The notes: a model not told the origin generated them from the sequence alone. A stretch of DNA of 64,000 nt from Flavobacterium litorale (GCF_019613795.1 NZ_CP080429.1:1786501-1850500); one strand, 5' to 3'; shown: positions 10,484 through 19,681, counted from the stretch's first letter. A program made the numbers and translations.

Positions 10484-11185
10484 TTATAGCCTAAAACCAT
10501 TACTTTCTTCCTCTTCAAACTCGTTAATTAAAAAGTCTATAATAAGCTCTACAGCTTCGCCAGCTTCATTTAATCCCCAATACACAGGGTAGTAGCCATC
10601 GCCCCAGCCTGCGGCAAACATCATGGCATTGTCCTCACTATCTTTATTAGGTAAGTGGTTGTTCCAGTCGCCTAGGTTGCGGGAATATTTATTGCTCCCT
10701 GAATACTTCTTAAATTCTCCGGCAAGTACATCATCGTAATAATTACCTTCAGGATTTTCTTGCTCCAAAGCTTCCATTCTTGCAGCTAACGCAGTATTTG
10801 TTTTCTCATCGATAAAGCATGCCAAGCCTGACTCTACAGCAAAGCCATAAAATTCATTTTCGCCTAACTCATCTATTTCTTCGGGTGTAATGTCATCAGT
10901 AAGTGCCATAATCCACTTCGAAGCATTTTCGGCCTTAAATTTTATTTTAGAATAAGCTACTCTGTGGTGTAGTTCATCAATTTCCGACATGTAAACATAC
11001 ACAGGATAGGTGCCAGGGGTTACCTTACGAAAAAAGGGTTGTTGTTCTACCCTAAAAAACGGATCGGTAACAATAATTTTACCTGTAGGTAAATTAATGT
11101 CGCCTATATGAATTTCAACAAGCTCTTGCGCGTTCATATCGTCTTTAAGCTCGTACGGAATTTCGTGGTCTTTTGTATTTTTCAT
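10484..11185 (-). CDS. DUF4241 domain protein
   Basis: Acidic cytoplasmic protein matching the DUF4241 family by PTGKIIVTDPF, PVYVYMSEIDELHHRVAYSK, ESGLACFIDE and FAAGWGDGYYPVYWGLNEAG. Function is not established. I place the start at the ATG at 11185 (MKNTKDHEIPYELK); the frame continues to a TTG at 11230, but those 15 residues look like untranslated leader. No operon partner is evident. Confidence 0.8.
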   Translation of the reverse strand: MKNTKDHEIPYELKDDMNAQELVEIHIGDINLPTGKIIVTDPFFRVEQQPFFRKVTPGTYPVYVYMSEIDELHHRVAYSKIKFKAENASKWIMALTDDITPEEIDELGENEFYGFAVESGLACFIDEKTNTALAARMEALEQENPEGNYYDDVLAGEFKKYSGSNKYSRNLGDWNNHLPNKDSEDNAMMFAAGWGDGYYPVYWGLNEAGEAVELIIDFLINEFEEEESNGFRL

Positions 11186-11262
11186 AGTGTATGTTGTTTT
11201 ACAAATTGAGTTCTTTAATTTGGAAATCAATATGTAAGAATGTTTTAATAATTGAGTCTTGT

Positions 11263-11802
11263 TTAATTTTCTTTAGTTCCAACACTTATAGTTTCTGGAG
11301 GTGTACCTTCGGGTATTTTTAACGATCGGCTTAGTGTGGGTATTATTTTTCGCATAGTATCTATGCTATTCCCTGTAGGATCTATAAAATACCAATTTTC
11401 GCCATTATCCATAGATACGGCTATGAGTATCGCTTCTGCATCAACTTTTCCGCCATCGGTATCCATTTTAATGGTTTGTGATAGGGTACATTGCAGTTGT
11501 CCTTCGTATTGTATTATCTCTGTGGGCTTGCCATAGTTTATTGCTGTAAAGGCAACACCTTTGGATTTTATCAATTCGAAACTACGCATAATTTCGGCTA
11601 CCATTTTTTCCTTGCCGCCCATCATGGTAACAATGGTAGGGTGGGCGTAGCCGCCAAAAGTATCGTACTCGCCAGCGATAAATGCATTACCCATTTTATT
11701 GGCTTGCTCCAAAATTACAGCATCCATTGCTCCATTCCCAGACTGTGCTTTTACAGTTGGTACGGAAAGCAGTACGATTAATAATAAGAGTATCTTTTTC
11801 AT
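11263..11802 (-). CDS. Exported protein of unknown function
   Basis: A 179-residue protein with a cleavable signal peptide (LLLLIVLLSVPTVKAQS). The mature part has an alpha+beta pattern (AFIAGEYDTFGGYAHPTIV, MDNGENWYFIDPTGNSIDT) resembling NTF2/SnoaL-like folds, but I see no active-site motif. Probably periplasmic. Not assigned to a pathway. Confidence 0.75.
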   Translation of the reverse strand: MKKILLLLIVLLSVPTVKAQSGNGAMDAVILEQANKMGNAFIAGEYDTFGGYAHPTIVTMMGGKEKMVAEIMRSFELIKSKGVAFTAINYGKPTEIIQYEGQLQCTLSQTIKMDTDGGKVDAEAILIAVSMDNGENWYFIDPTGNSIDTMRKIIPTLSRSLKIPEGTPPETISVGTKEN

Positions 11803-11833
11803 AGCATTTTTAATAATTGCTTAAAAGTAACAA

Positions 11834-11865
11834 AAATGCCTTTAAGCATACACTTAAAGGCATTT
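11834..11865 (-). terminator. Terminator of the SRPBCC-pyrE unit
   Basis: AAATGCCTTTAAG / CTTAAAGGCATTT stem (13 bp, 6-nt loop), 24 bp after the stop codon at 11890 on the minus strand. The T-tract after it is short (TTTTTG). Confidence 0.7.
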
Positions 11866-11889
11866 AAAAATTTAATTTTTATAGTTAAT

Positions 11890-12282
11890 TTATAGCTTAT
11901 GCATGTTGTTTGCTAGCGTCTCTATAAATTTACTTATGGGCCCTTTAACCATCATTGCCATCATTGCGTTAAATTCGCCTTCAAAAAAAAGTTGTACTTC
12001 GCTCGCTGTTTCCGATACTGCATTTATATCTGCTGTTAGCGTAAAAGGTAACTTATCACTCGCGGCACCCAAAACTACTTTAGTTGGTGCTACTTTCTCT
12101 TTCATTTTCAGCTTTATTTCTGGCATCCCTTTTAGTGCAAAAATAAAAGCATCTTCTCCTGTTACTTCAAACTTTGCAATGTTTTCGGGCATTAGTTTTT
12201 CAAAGTTCCTCACGTCAGATAACGATTCGAACATGTATTGTGCAGGTTTTTGTACTGTAACTTTTGGGCTATTTAAATTCAT
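11890..12282 (-). CDS. SRPBCC-fold protein
   Basis: A 130-residue START/SRPBCC-like protein, indicated by the opening beta strand and helix pattern (VTVQKPAQYMFESLSDVRNF), the central TGEDAFIFALKG strand and the C-terminal amphipathic helix (ISKFIETLANNMHKL). Such folds bind hydrophobic ligands; no specific one can be named. It follows pyrE by 52 bp on the same strand. Confidence 0.78.
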   Translation of the reverse strand: MNLNSPKVTVQKPAQYMFESLSDVRNFEKLMPENIAKFEVTGEDAFIFALKGMPEIKLKMKEKVAPTKVVLGAASDKLPFTLTADINAVSETASEVQLFFEGEFNAMMAMMVKGPISKFIETLANNMHKL

Positions 12283-12334
12283 AGTTATGTTGCGTTAGTT
12301 GTTTGTATATGAGTGGTTTTAATGTAAGTTTTTT

Positions 12335-12979
12335 TTACTCTTGCCCCCATTCCGATGGGTTTTGTCGCCACTTTTTTAAGGTTTTATGTTCCGCTTCGGT
12401 AATATATTCTTTTGACACAGCAAGTTGCAATAAAGTATCGTAATTGCCGAGTGTATTTAATTGTATAGCAGCCTTTTTAAAGTTCTCTTCAGATACATCA
12501 AAACCATACGTAAATATAGCTACCATACCCTGTACATTAGCACCAGCAGCTTTTAATGCCTCTACGGCTTGCAGGCTGCTATTACCTGTACTTATTAAGT
12601 CTTCCACCACTACCACGTTTTGTCCTTCTTCAAGATACCCCTCAATTTGGTTTTTGCGTCCGTGCTTTTTAGCCTCTGGGCGTACATACACAAAAGGGAG
12701 TTCCATAACATCGGCAACGAGCATACCTATACCTATTGCGCCTGTTGCAACACCTGCAATAACGTCGGGTTTGCCATAATTTTCGGTAATGTTCTTGGCA
12801 AATGCTTCCCGAATGTAGTTTCTTACTTCTGGAAATGAAAGTGTTATTCTGTTATCACAATAAATGGGCGATTTCCATCCTGAAGCCCATGTAAATGGAT
12901 TTTTCGGATTTAATTTAATTGCGTTTATTTGTAAAAGCAATTCGGCTGTTTTTTCGGCTGTAGTTGTGTTAAAAATCAT
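12335..12979 (-). CDS. pyrE: Orotate phosphoribosyltransferase
   Basis: Pyrimidine synthesis: orotate + PRPP to OMP. The PRPP-binding motif is VVVVEDLISTGNS, with FAWASG-like NPFTWASGWKSPIYCDNR at the N-terminus and VAGVATGAIGIGMLVAD in the core. Length 214 aa is normal. Its start is 7 bp from the divergent Nudix gene, so the two share a compact promoter region that must lie partly in coding sequence. Confidence 0.97.
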   Translation of the reverse strand: MIFNTTTAEKTAELLLQINAIKLNPKNPFTWASGWKSPIYCDNRITLSFPEVRNYIREAFAKNITENYGKPDVIAGVATGAIGIGMLVADVMELPFVYVRPEAKKHGRKNQIEGYLEEGQNVVVVEDLISTGNSSLQAVEALKAAGANVQGMVAIFTYGFDVSEENFKKAAIQLNTLGNYDTLLQLAVSKEYITEAEHKTLKKWRQNPSEWGQE

Positions 12980-12986
12980 ATTGCAA

Positions 12987-13595
12987 ATGTATAAAGTTTT
13001 TGTAAACGATAAACCGCTTTTTTTAACAAATAAAGTGGAAAAGGAAACCGATTTTCAGATGTTTTTGCTGGAAAGTGTAGATATAGAGCAACTTATTATA
13101 AAGATGTTTAATAATAAAGTAAACAAGGCTTTTTTATACTACCCCGACGAAAAGGCAATATTGAAGAAGATGAAAGAAAAACTGCCTGTTGCCAAAGCAG
13201 GTGGCGGATTGGTTTACAACGACAAAGGCAAGGTTTTATTTATTTTTAGAAACGGTAAATGGGATTTGCCTAAAGGTGGTACAGAACGAGGTGAAGAAAT
13301 GCCAGATACTGCCATGCGCGAAGTTGAGGAGGAAACAGGGGTTAAAGACCTTGAAATTGTTAGAAAATTACCCAAAACCTACCACGTATTTAAACGCAAC
13401 GGGCAGTATAAGCTAAAAATTACGTATTGGTACGAAATGAAAACCTCATACAGTGGTAAACTTGTTGGGCAAGCAGACGAAGGTATTGAAAAAGTGGCTT
13501 GGTTAAAACCCAAAGAGATTAAAGAAGCACTTACAAACTCCTACGAGAATATAAAGCTCCTGTTTGAAGAAGATACTGCTTCGGTGGCTAAATAG
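12987..13595 (+). CDS. Nudix hydrolase
   Basis: Hydrolase of the Nudix superfamily. The 23-residue Nudix box starts at GGTERGEEMPD and continues AMREVEEETGV, containing the REVEEE metal site. The N-terminal ~65 residues (MYKVFVNDKPLFLTNK...) are an extension typical of Bacteroidota relatives. The start is the ATG at 12987; upstream in-frame codons overlap pyrE and do not look coding. Substrate unknown. Its stop abuts the end of coaD on the other strand. Confidence 0.9.
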   Translation: MYKVFVNDKPLFLTNKVEKETDFQMFLLESVDIEQLIIKMFNNKVNKAFLYYPDEKAILKKMKEKLPVAKAGGGLVYNDKGKVLFIFRNGKWDLPKGGTERGEEMPDTAMREVEEETGVKDLEIVRKLPKTYHVFKRNGQYKLKITYWYEMKTSYSGKLVGQADEGIEKVAWLKPKEIKEALTNSYENIKLLFEEDTASVAK

Positions 13596-14057
13596 TTATT
13601 TCTTTTTTACTCTAACTGAATTGGGTACGAGTATGGTATAATCGCCCCCATTGCGTAACACATCGCGCACAATACTTGAACTGATGTACGATGTACGGGC
13701 TGCTGTTAATAAGAATACTGTTTCTATTTTAGATAATTCCCTGTTGGTATGGGCTATTGCTTTTTCAAACTCAAAATCGGCAGGGTTACGCAATCCACGC
13801 AATATAAAACCAGCATTTACTTTACGGCAAAGGTCTATAGTAAGCCCTTTGTAGGTTATAACCTCTACTTGTGGCTCATCTTTAAAAGCTTCTTCAATAA
13901 AACGCTTTCTTTCCTCTAGCGGAAACATATATTTTTTTTCGGAGTTTACGCCAATGGCTACAATTACTTTATCAAACAGGCTAATGCCTCTTTTAATAAT
14001 ATCATAATGCCCCAAAGTAATAGGGTCAAACGATCCGGGAAATACAGCTACTCTCAT
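13596..14057 (-). CDS. coaD: Pantetheine-phosphate adenylyltransferase
   Basis: Fourth step of coenzyme A synthesis. The nucleotidyltransferase motif PGSFDPITLGHYDII is at the N-terminus, with RGLRNPADFEFE and AARTSYISSSIVRD downstream. 153 aa, normal. Likely transcribed with ddl, 18 bp upstream. Confidence 0.97.
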   Translation of the reverse strand: MRVAVFPGSFDPITLGHYDIIKRGISLFDKVIVAIGVNSEKKYMFPLEERKRFIEEAFKDEPQVEVITYKGLTIDLCRKVNAGFILRGLRNPADFEFEKAIAHTNRELSKIETVFLLTAARTSYISSSIVRDVLRNGGDYTILVPNSVRVKKK

Positions 14058-14075
14058 ACTCCTTTTATTATGTAA

Positions 14076-15071
14076 TTAATAATGCTGGTTAGTTGTCTTT
14101 TTTTGTAAAGCTAACTCAATGGCATTGCCAAAAAGCTGGGGTAGTGTTATACCTGCTTTGCGGGCTTGTTGGGGTACAATACTCTCGGTAGTTAGCCCAG
14201 GTACTGTGTTTAATTCAAGCATATAAGGCTCATTATCTACAATTATAAACTCACTTCTAGAGAAGCCTTCCATTTTTAGTAATTCGTAAACACGCTTTGC
14301 GGTACTTGCTATTTTATTCGTCATTTCGTCAGATATGCGTGCAGGTGTAATTTCTTCCGATTTTCCTAAATACTTCGCATCATAATCAAAAAACTCATTT
14401 TCGGTCACCAATTCGGTTATGGGTAGTACAGTTACTTTACCACCGTAGTTAATAACACCTACCGATACTTCTGTGCCATCTAAAAAACTCTCTACCAATA
14501 TTTCGTTATCCTCCTTAAAAGCTACCTCAACAGCAGCCATAAAATCGGCTTTGTTTTTTACTTTAGAGATACCAAAACTAGAGCCCGATTTATTGGGTTT
14601 TACAAAACAGGGCAGCCCCACTTTGTTCAGTATCGCTTCTTCATCTATAGCATCGCCAAGGTTAATATAATGCGATATGGCTGTTTTTATACCAAACGGT
14701 TTTAATACCGATAATAAATCACGCTTATTAAACGTTAACGCTGCCTGGTAATAATTACATGATGTTTGCGGGATACCAATTAACTCCAAGTAGGCTTGCA
14801 TGAGTCCATCTTCGCCAGGTGTGCCATGTATGGCATTAAAAACAGCATCAAAATGTATTATAGTACCTTTATAAGCAACCGAAAAGTCGTGCCTGTTAAT
14901 AGGGTATTCATTAGAGTCTTCATCTACCATTACCCATTTTTCCTTTAAAATGTGTACACGGTATGCGTTGTATTTTAATTCATCTAAGTTGCGGTACACT
15001 ACATCTCCGCTAAGTAATGATATCTGATATTCACTAGAATACCCACCCATTATAATGGCAACATTTTTCAT
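14076..15071 (-). CDS. ddl: D-alanine--D-alanine ligase
   Basis: ATP-grasp enzyme making the D-Ala-D-Ala dipeptide of peptidoglycan. Motifs: IMGGYSSEYQISLLSG (N-terminal Gly-rich and Glu region), FNAIHGTPGEDGLMQAYLE, LPCFVKPNKSGSSFGISKV (ATP-grasp) and YMLELNTVPGLT (Mg-binding Asn/Glu). 331 aa. Divergent from the PASTA gene. Confidence 0.97.
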   Translation of the reverse strand: MKNVAIIMGGYSSEYQISLLSGDVVYRNLDELKYNAYRVHILKEKWVMVDEDSNEYPINRHDFSVAYKGTIIHFDAVFNAIHGTPGEDGLMQAYLELIGIPQTSCNYYQAALTFNKRDLLSVLKPFGIKTAISHYINLGDAIDEEAILNKVGLPCFVKPNKSGSSFGISKVKNKADFMAAVEVAFKEDNEILVESFLDGTEVSVGVINYGGKVTVLPITELVTENEFFDYDAKYLGKSEEITPARISDEMTNKIASTAKRVYELLKMEGFSRSEFIIVDNEPYMLELNTVPGLTTESIVPQQARKAGITLPQLFGNAIELALQKKTTNQHY

Positions 15072-15174
15072 TGACCCTCGTTAGTATTATTAATTTATAA
15101 ACACAAAAGTATCATTTATTTATTCAAAGTTATAAGTTTGGTATTATTTATATCTTTGCCAAAACGGACAATAT

Positions 15175-15816
15175 ATGAGCCTCAAAAATTTTGTGACGAG
15201 CAAAACCTTTCTTATGCAGCTGGCTATTGCTGTAGTACTTGTAATAGTAGTAATATATGCAAGTTTAAAATGGCTTGATAGTACCACTAACCATGGGCAG
15301 GAAATACCCGTACCCGACCTTACAAAAATGTCGGTATCAAAAGCAGGGCAATCACTACAAGAAGTTAATTTAACGTATGAGGTGCTAGATACTATGGATT
15401 TTAACAAAGACTATCCGCCCTACAGCGTTGTACAGCAAGACCCATTACCAAACGTAAACGTAAAAGAAAACCGTAAAATATACCTTAAAGTAAATGCTGG
15501 CACGTATAACGATGTTAAGTTACCCAACCTTATACAAAAAACATACAGGCAAGCCTTACCGAACCTACTTGCAGCAGGTTTAAAAGAAGGTAGAAAAACA
15601 TACAAGCCTTACCTTGCTAAAGATGTAGTTTTAGAAATGTGGCAAGATGGTAAAAAGCTGAAAGCGGGCGATATGGTACAAAAAACATCTGAAATAGATT
15701 TTGTGCTTGGTGACGGAAAAGCAACCTACAATCATTCTGATTTGGATGATTTTGAAGACGAAGAAGATGAAGGCGTTAATGCAGCATACGAAGAAGGAAA
15801 TAAAGCAAATAAATGA
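15175..15816 (+). CDS. PASTA domain membrane protein
   Basis: Short cytoplasmic N-terminus, one transmembrane helix (residues ~14-32), then two PASTA repeats (about residues 38-105 and 110-175; first begins IPVPDLTKMSVSKAGQSL) and an acidic tail (DDFEDEEDEG). PASTA modules bind peptidoglycan fragments or beta-lactams in kinases and PBPs; here no kinase or transpeptidase domain is attached. Located next to ddl and overlapping rluD by 4 bp, so it is translated with rluD. Confidence 0.9.
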   Translation: MSLKNFVTSKTFLMQLAIAVVLVIVVIYASLKWLDSTTNHGQEIPVPDLTKMSVSKAGQSLQEVNLTYEVLDTMDFNKDYPPYSVVQQDPLPNVNVKENRKIYLKVNAGTYNDVKLPNLIQKTYRQALPNLLAAGLKEGRKTYKPYLAKDVVLEMWQDGKKLKAGDMVQKTSEIDFVLGDGKATYNHSDLDDFEDEEDEGVNAAYEEGNKANK

Positions 15817-16856
15817 GTAACCCCCATACAGAGCAGGAATTAGAGGACGAGTTATACGAACACCATCGTTTTGAAGCAGGTAAAGGGCAATCGCCTTTAC
15901 GCGTAGATAAATTCCTGATGAACTTGGTAGAAAATGCTACCCGAAATAAAATACAGCAAGCTGCTACAGCAGGTAATATTTATGTTAACGATGTTGCTGT
16001 AAAATCCAATCACAAAGTAAAAGCTAACGATGTGGTACGTGTATTATTATCGCACCCGCCGTACGAGCATTTACTAGAGCCTGAAAATATCCCTATTACT
16101 ATAGTGTACGAAGACGACCAACTTCTTGTTGTAAACAAAGAGGCTGGTATGGTAGTACACCCAGGGCATGGCAACTACTCGGGTACACTGGTTAACGCCT
16201 TAGCGTACCATTTTGAGAATTTACCTATGAATAGTAGCGAACGCCCAGGATTGGTACATCGTATTGATAAAGATACATCGGGGCTTTTGGTTGTTGCCAA
16301 AACCGAGCAGGCAATGGCGCACTTAACCAAACAGTTTGCCGAAAAGACTTCCGAAAGAGAGTATGTAGCCATAGTTTGGGGCAACGTAACTGAAGACGAA
16401 GGTACTATTGAGGGTCATATTGGGCGCCACCCCAAAGATAGAATGCAAAATACCGTATATGCCGACGGTAGTGAGGGTAAACCTGCCGTTACCCACTATA
16501 AAGTATTAGAGCGTTTGGGGTATGTTACCGTAGTATCGTGCAAGCTGGAAACAGGGCGTACCCACCAAATACGTGTGCATATGAAGTATATAGGGCACAC
16601 ACTATTTAATGATGCCCGTTATGGTGGCGATAAAATATTAAAGGGTACAACGTTTACCAAGTACAAGCAGTTTATAGATAATTGTTTTAAGGTATTACCA
16701 AGGCAAGCATTACACGCTAAAACACTAGGGTTTGAGCACCCTACTACAAAAGAATTTATGCGTTTTAATACCGAGTTGCCACAGGATATGAAAGACTGTA
16801 TTAATAAATGGCATAATTACTCCAAGTCCAATACTACCGAAGGGGACGAACAGTAA
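15813..16856 (+). CDS. rluD: 23S rRNA pseudouridine synthase, RluD family
   Basis: Modifies uridines of 23S rRNA helix 69. It has an N-terminal S4 RNA-binding domain (LRVDKFLMNLVENATRNKIQ). The catalytic segment is HRIDKDTSGLLVVAK with the essential Asp, and the third motif is LETGRTHQIRVHMKYIGH. 347 aa. RluD rather than RluC by overall length and S4 placement. Confidence 0.93.
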   Translation: MSNPHTEQELEDELYEHHRFEAGKGQSPLRVDKFLMNLVENATRNKIQQAATAGNIYVNDVAVKSNHKVKANDVVRVLLSHPPYEHLLEPENIPITIVYEDDQLLVVNKEAGMVVHPGHGNYSGTLVNALAYHFENLPMNSSERPGLVHRIDKDTSGLLVVAKTEQAMAHLTKQFAEKTSEREYVAIVWGNVTEDEGTIEGHIGRHPKDRMQNTVYADGSEGKPAVTHYKVLERLGYVTVVSCKLETGRTHQIRVHMKYIGHTLFNDARYGGDKILKGTTFTKYKQFIDNCFKVLPRQALHAKTLGFEHPTTKEFMRFNTELPQDMKDCINKWHNYSKSNTTEGDEQ

Positions 16857-16870
16857 ATTATAAGTACTTT

Positions 16871-17314
16871 ATGAAAACAATAGTAACACTCTTTCTCGTT
16901 TTGACTGGTTCTTTAGCAATAGCTCAGCAGGCTATGAGTATTGATGAGGCTAGGGAAAAAGAAATATACCCTGCTATTAATGACGAGTATAAAAGCACAA
17001 GAAACACTAATGTTAACGAAGCTGTTAACAAAAAGTATGGTGTGTATACCTCGTTTTTATCTGGTTTTACTACCTTTTTAAGCCATAATGATTTTTATTG
17101 GGCAGAGAATACCCGTTGCTCAACCTGTATTTACGTAGGGACTGACGGCACAATAAAATATTTTTTATATGATTTTAAGAATCTTTCTCCTGAAAAAGAA
17201 GAACGATTTAAAATGTTTCTGAACGATTATATAAAAGAGTATAAACTCGGAACTACTGCCGATGAAAAATTTTCGCATTGCAGATCTGTTATATTTGCTA
17301 AATCAACTAAATAA
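16871..17314 (+). CDS. Small exported protein of unknown function
   Basis: A signal peptide (LFLVLTGSLAIAQQ) is followed by ~125 residues with two close cysteines (NTRCSTCIYV) and a third near the end (FSHCRS), possibly disulfide-bonded. No known family recognised. It starts 14 bp after rluD, so it is probably the last gene of that operon. Confidence 0.7.
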   Translation: MKTIVTLFLVLTGSLAIAQQAMSIDEAREKEIYPAINDEYKSTRNTNVNEAVNKKYGVYTSFLSGFTTFLSHNDFYWAENTRCSTCIYVGTDGTIKYFLYDFKNLSPEKEERFKMFLNDYIKEYKLGTTADEKFSHCRSVIFAKSTK

Positions 17315-17346
17315 AAAACCTGCTCCACTTTAGTAGAACAGGTTTT
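17315..17346. terminator. Terminator between convergent genes
   Basis: AAAACCTG / CAGGTTTT stem extended by partial pairing (GCTC with GAAC), directly after the stop of the gene ending at 17314 and 15 bp from the convergent YceI gene. A-tract and T-tract flanks suit both directions. Confidence 0.7.
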
Positions 17347-17360
17347 ACGTAATTAATTAC

Positions 17361-17891
17361 TTATGCTTTTGCAAACTGTAGTTCTATATGTAGTTTTACC
17401 TCTTCGCCTACCAATACACCGCCTGTTTCTAATGCGGAGTTCCATGTAAGCCCGAAGTCTTTACGGTTTAATTTACCCGTTGCCGACATTCCTGCTTTTG
17501 TATTTCCCCAAGTGTCCTTAGCAATACCGCCAAAATCTACATTAAGCGTTACAGGTCGTGTTACATCACGTACCGTTAGGTCACCTGTCAGTGTGTAATC
17601 ACCGTTACCCTTCTTAGTAAAATCTGTTGATGTAAAGGTCATTTTGGAGAACTTCTCAGCATCAAAAAAGTCGCCACTTCTCAGGTGTTTGTCTCTATCC
17701 TTGCTGCCTGTATCGACAGAAGCTACATTGGCACTAAAATTAAAAGTAGCATTTTCAAAATTATCGCCATCAGTTTCGGCAGTTGCTTCAAAATCTGTAA
17801 AACTGCCCGATACGTTGGTAAACATCATGTGTTTTACCTTAAAACCAATTTCTGAGTGTGTTGGGTCTATTACCCATTTTGTAGTGTTCAT
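17361..17891 (-). CDS. YceI family protein, cytoplasmic form
   Basis: Lipocalin-like YceI fold, known to bind polyisoprenoids. Signature strands: WVIDPTHSEIGFKVKHMMF, GDLTVRDVTRPVTLNVDFG and GMSATGKLNRKDFGLTWNS. No signal peptide, unlike E. coli YceI and the second copy at 22431. It follows the pirin gene on the same strand, a frequent pairing in flavobacteria. Confidence 0.92.
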   Translation of the reverse strand: MNTTKWVIDPTHSEIGFKVKHMMFTNVSGSFTDFEATAETDGDNFENATFNFSANVASVDTGSKDRDKHLRSGDFFDAEKFSKMTFTSTDFTKKGNGDYTLTGDLTVRDVTRPVTLNVDFGGIAKDTWGNTKAGMSATGKLNRKDFGLTWNSALETGGVLVGEEVKLHIELQFAKA

Positions 17892-17935
17892 AATTTTATT
17901 GTTTAATAGATTAATAGTGTTTTTAAACTTTATAA

Positions 17936-18814
17936 TTAACGTAATGCCATAGGTACTTCCATAAGTAGTATTTCGGCATTGTCTGATGTTGCTTTTAGGT
18001 TTATTGCATCAGTATTCCATACACCAAGCCCATCACGGCGGTTTAATTGTATGTCGCCAATGGTAAAACTACCCTCCAATACAAAAGCATATACGCCGTT
18101 GCCTTCTTTTTTAATTTTGTAGTCAGTAGCTACGTCCGTATCAAATTTACCCATATGGAACCACGCATCTTGGTGTATCCAAACGCCTTCATCATCAGGG
18201 TTGGGCGATAGCACTTGTTGTAGCTTGTTGTGCCTGTCGGTTTCGTTCATTGTAATTTGATCGTAACGCGGCGTTACATTACGTTTATTCGGGAATATCC
18301 ATATCTGTAAAAATTTGGTCAGCTTATCTGTATTACGGTTATATTCGCTATGCTGAATACCCGTACCCGCACTCATAACCTGTATATCGCCTTTTTTTAT
18401 TACGGTATGTGTACCCATGTTGTCTTTATGCTCCAAATCACCTTCCAGCGGTATCGATATAATTTCCATATTATCATGTGGGTGCGTGCCAAAGCCCATG
18501 CCCGCATCTACACGATCGTCATTTAATACCCTAAGTACACCAAAGTGCATCCTGTCGGGATTGTGGTAACTAGCAAAACTGAATGTATGATGCGAATCTA
18601 ACCAACCATGGTTGGCATGACCACGTGTTTCTGCTCTGTGTAAAACTGTATTTTCCATAATTAAAGATGTAGTATTTGGTAAATGATTAAAGCCAATGGT
18701 TTCGAGTGGCTGTATCTCGTCAATATTGTTTTTTAGCGGATTACCTATGGCAGCAGTAGTTATAAACATACCCGTACCCATGAGCCCTTTTCGTATAAAA
18801 TCTTTTCTGTCCAT
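17936..18814 (-). CDS. Pirin family protein with N-terminal leader
   Basis: Bicupin of the pirin family (some members have quercetinase activity). Metal-binding motif region: GMGFGTHPHDNMEIISIPLEG and MSAGTGIQHSEYNRN. The start MDRKDFIRKGLMGTGMF resembles a twin-arginine-like leader, followed by ~35 residues before the pirin domain at HRAETRGHANHGWLDSHHTF. An upstream ATG at 18853 is unlikely because a TACATTTG -7 element (18842-18849) lies just downstream of it. A second full pirin is at 37689. Confidence 0.9.
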   Translation of the reverse strand: MDRKDFIRKGLMGTGMFITTAAIGNPLKNNIDEIQPLETIGFNHLPNTTSLIMENTVLHRAETRGHANHGWLDSHHTFSFASYHNPDRMHFGVLRVLNDDRVDAGMGFGTHPHDNMEIISIPLEGDLEHKDNMGTHTVIKKGDIQVMSAGTGIQHSEYNRNTDKLTKFLQIWIFPNKRNVTPRYDQITMNETDRHNKLQQVLSPNPDDEGVWIHQDAWFHMGKFDTDVATDYKIKKEGNGVYAFVLEGSFTIGDIQLNRRDGLGVWNTDAINLKATSDNAEILLMEVPMALR

Positions 18815-18841
18815 TGTATTGGTTGCTTTAAGATTACAGTA

Positions 18842-18849
18842 CAAATGTA
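18842..18849 (-). promoter_or_regulatory. -7 element for the pirin-YceI unit
   Basis: TACATTTG on the minus strand, 28 bp before the ATG at 18814. Its position excludes the longer 18853 start for pirin. Confidence 0.5.
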
Positions 18850-18995
18850 GCATACAGAAAAGCCCTGTGCATTGAACTAGGACAAGAAAATATAGTAGTA
18901 AGTAGGGGGTAAGTAGTAAACAGAAACTTACTATTTGAACTTTTAGTAGTATTACAGTAGTATTAATTAGTAGGCGATCGCCTGTTCGCTATTTT

Positions 18996-19583
18996 TTAGC
19001 CTTTGGCTAGCTTGGTACGAATTTTACTCAAAAATTCGGCAGAAATACCCAAATACGATGCTATGTAATGCTGCGCCACGCGTTGGGGTATGGTAGGGTA
19101 GTCCTTTAAAAACTGTAAATACTTTTCGGTAGCCGATTTCGATATGGTATCGAACAGCCTATTTTGTGTAACTACCAAATGGCGCTGTAATAATATACGA
19201 AAAGCGCGCTCAAAGCGGGGTGCTTTGGCAAGGAGTTCTTCTTTGGTTTCGGGTGTAAAGATCAGAAACTCGCAGTCTTCCAACGTTTCTATAAAAATTT
19301 TGCTCGGCTCGCAATCGTCAATACTAAACGATATATCGCTAATCCAAGCATCTTCAATGGCAAATTGTAGTATAACTTCCACACCATTACCATCAACATA
19401 GTATTTACGGACGCATCCTTTTATAACAAAGGCTTCAAAGTTACAGCGTTCGCCTTCGCGTAGCATAATGGTTTTTTTAGGTACTTGTTTGTATTCTAGT
19501 AATGAGTTTAATATATCTAGTTCTTCTTTGGTAAAAGAAACATACCGACTTATACTCTTATTAATTTGCGAATACATATCCAT
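18996..19583 (-). CDS. Crp/Fnr-family transcription regulator
   Basis: N-terminal cyclic-nucleotide-like beta-roll (LREGERCNFEAFVIKGCVRKYYVDGNG) and a C-terminal winged helix (QHYIASYLGISAEFLSKIRT). The recognition helix sequence and short length (195 aa) match the common Bacteroidota subgroup of unknown effector, different from the FNR-like proteins at 25988 and 62776. A TACATTTG -7 element lies at 19603-19610, 20 bp before the ATG. Possibly regulates the pirin/YceI genes next to it. Confidence 0.88.
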   Translation of the reverse strand: MDMYSQINKSISRYVSFTKEELDILNSLLEYKQVPKKTIMLREGERCNFEAFVIKGCVRKYYVDGNGVEVILQFAIEDAWISDISFSIDDCEPSKIFIETLEDCEFLIFTPETKEELLAKAPRFERAFRILLQRHLVVTQNRLFDTISKSATEKYLQFLKDYPTIPQRVAQHYIASYLGISAEFLSKIRTKLAKG

Positions 19584-19614
19584 TTGCTACGAGGCTTTAT
19601 AGCAAATGTACTAA

Positions 19615-19670
19615 AAGGTACAGTTACTATAAAGGCTATATGTGTTATACTTTTATAGTAATTGTACCTT
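19615..19670. repeat. 19-bp inverted repeat between a DUF4199 gene and a Crp gene
   Basis: Arms AAGGTACAGTTACTATAAA (19615-19633) and TTTATAGTAATTGTACCTT (19652-19670) pair at 18 of 19 positions with one G-T, 18-nt loop. On the minus strand it follows the DUF4199 stop by 11 bp and precedes the Crp -7 element by 4 bp. It may terminate the former, act in the latter's leader or promoter, or be a protein site. The T-tract is only TTTT. Confidence 0.6.
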
Positions 19671-19681
19671 ATTTACAGGAA

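Noticed and set aside
12864..12986. N-terminal extension of the Nudix protein back to 12864
   Set aside because: The 41 extra codons are antisense to the start of pyrE and are not Nudix-like.
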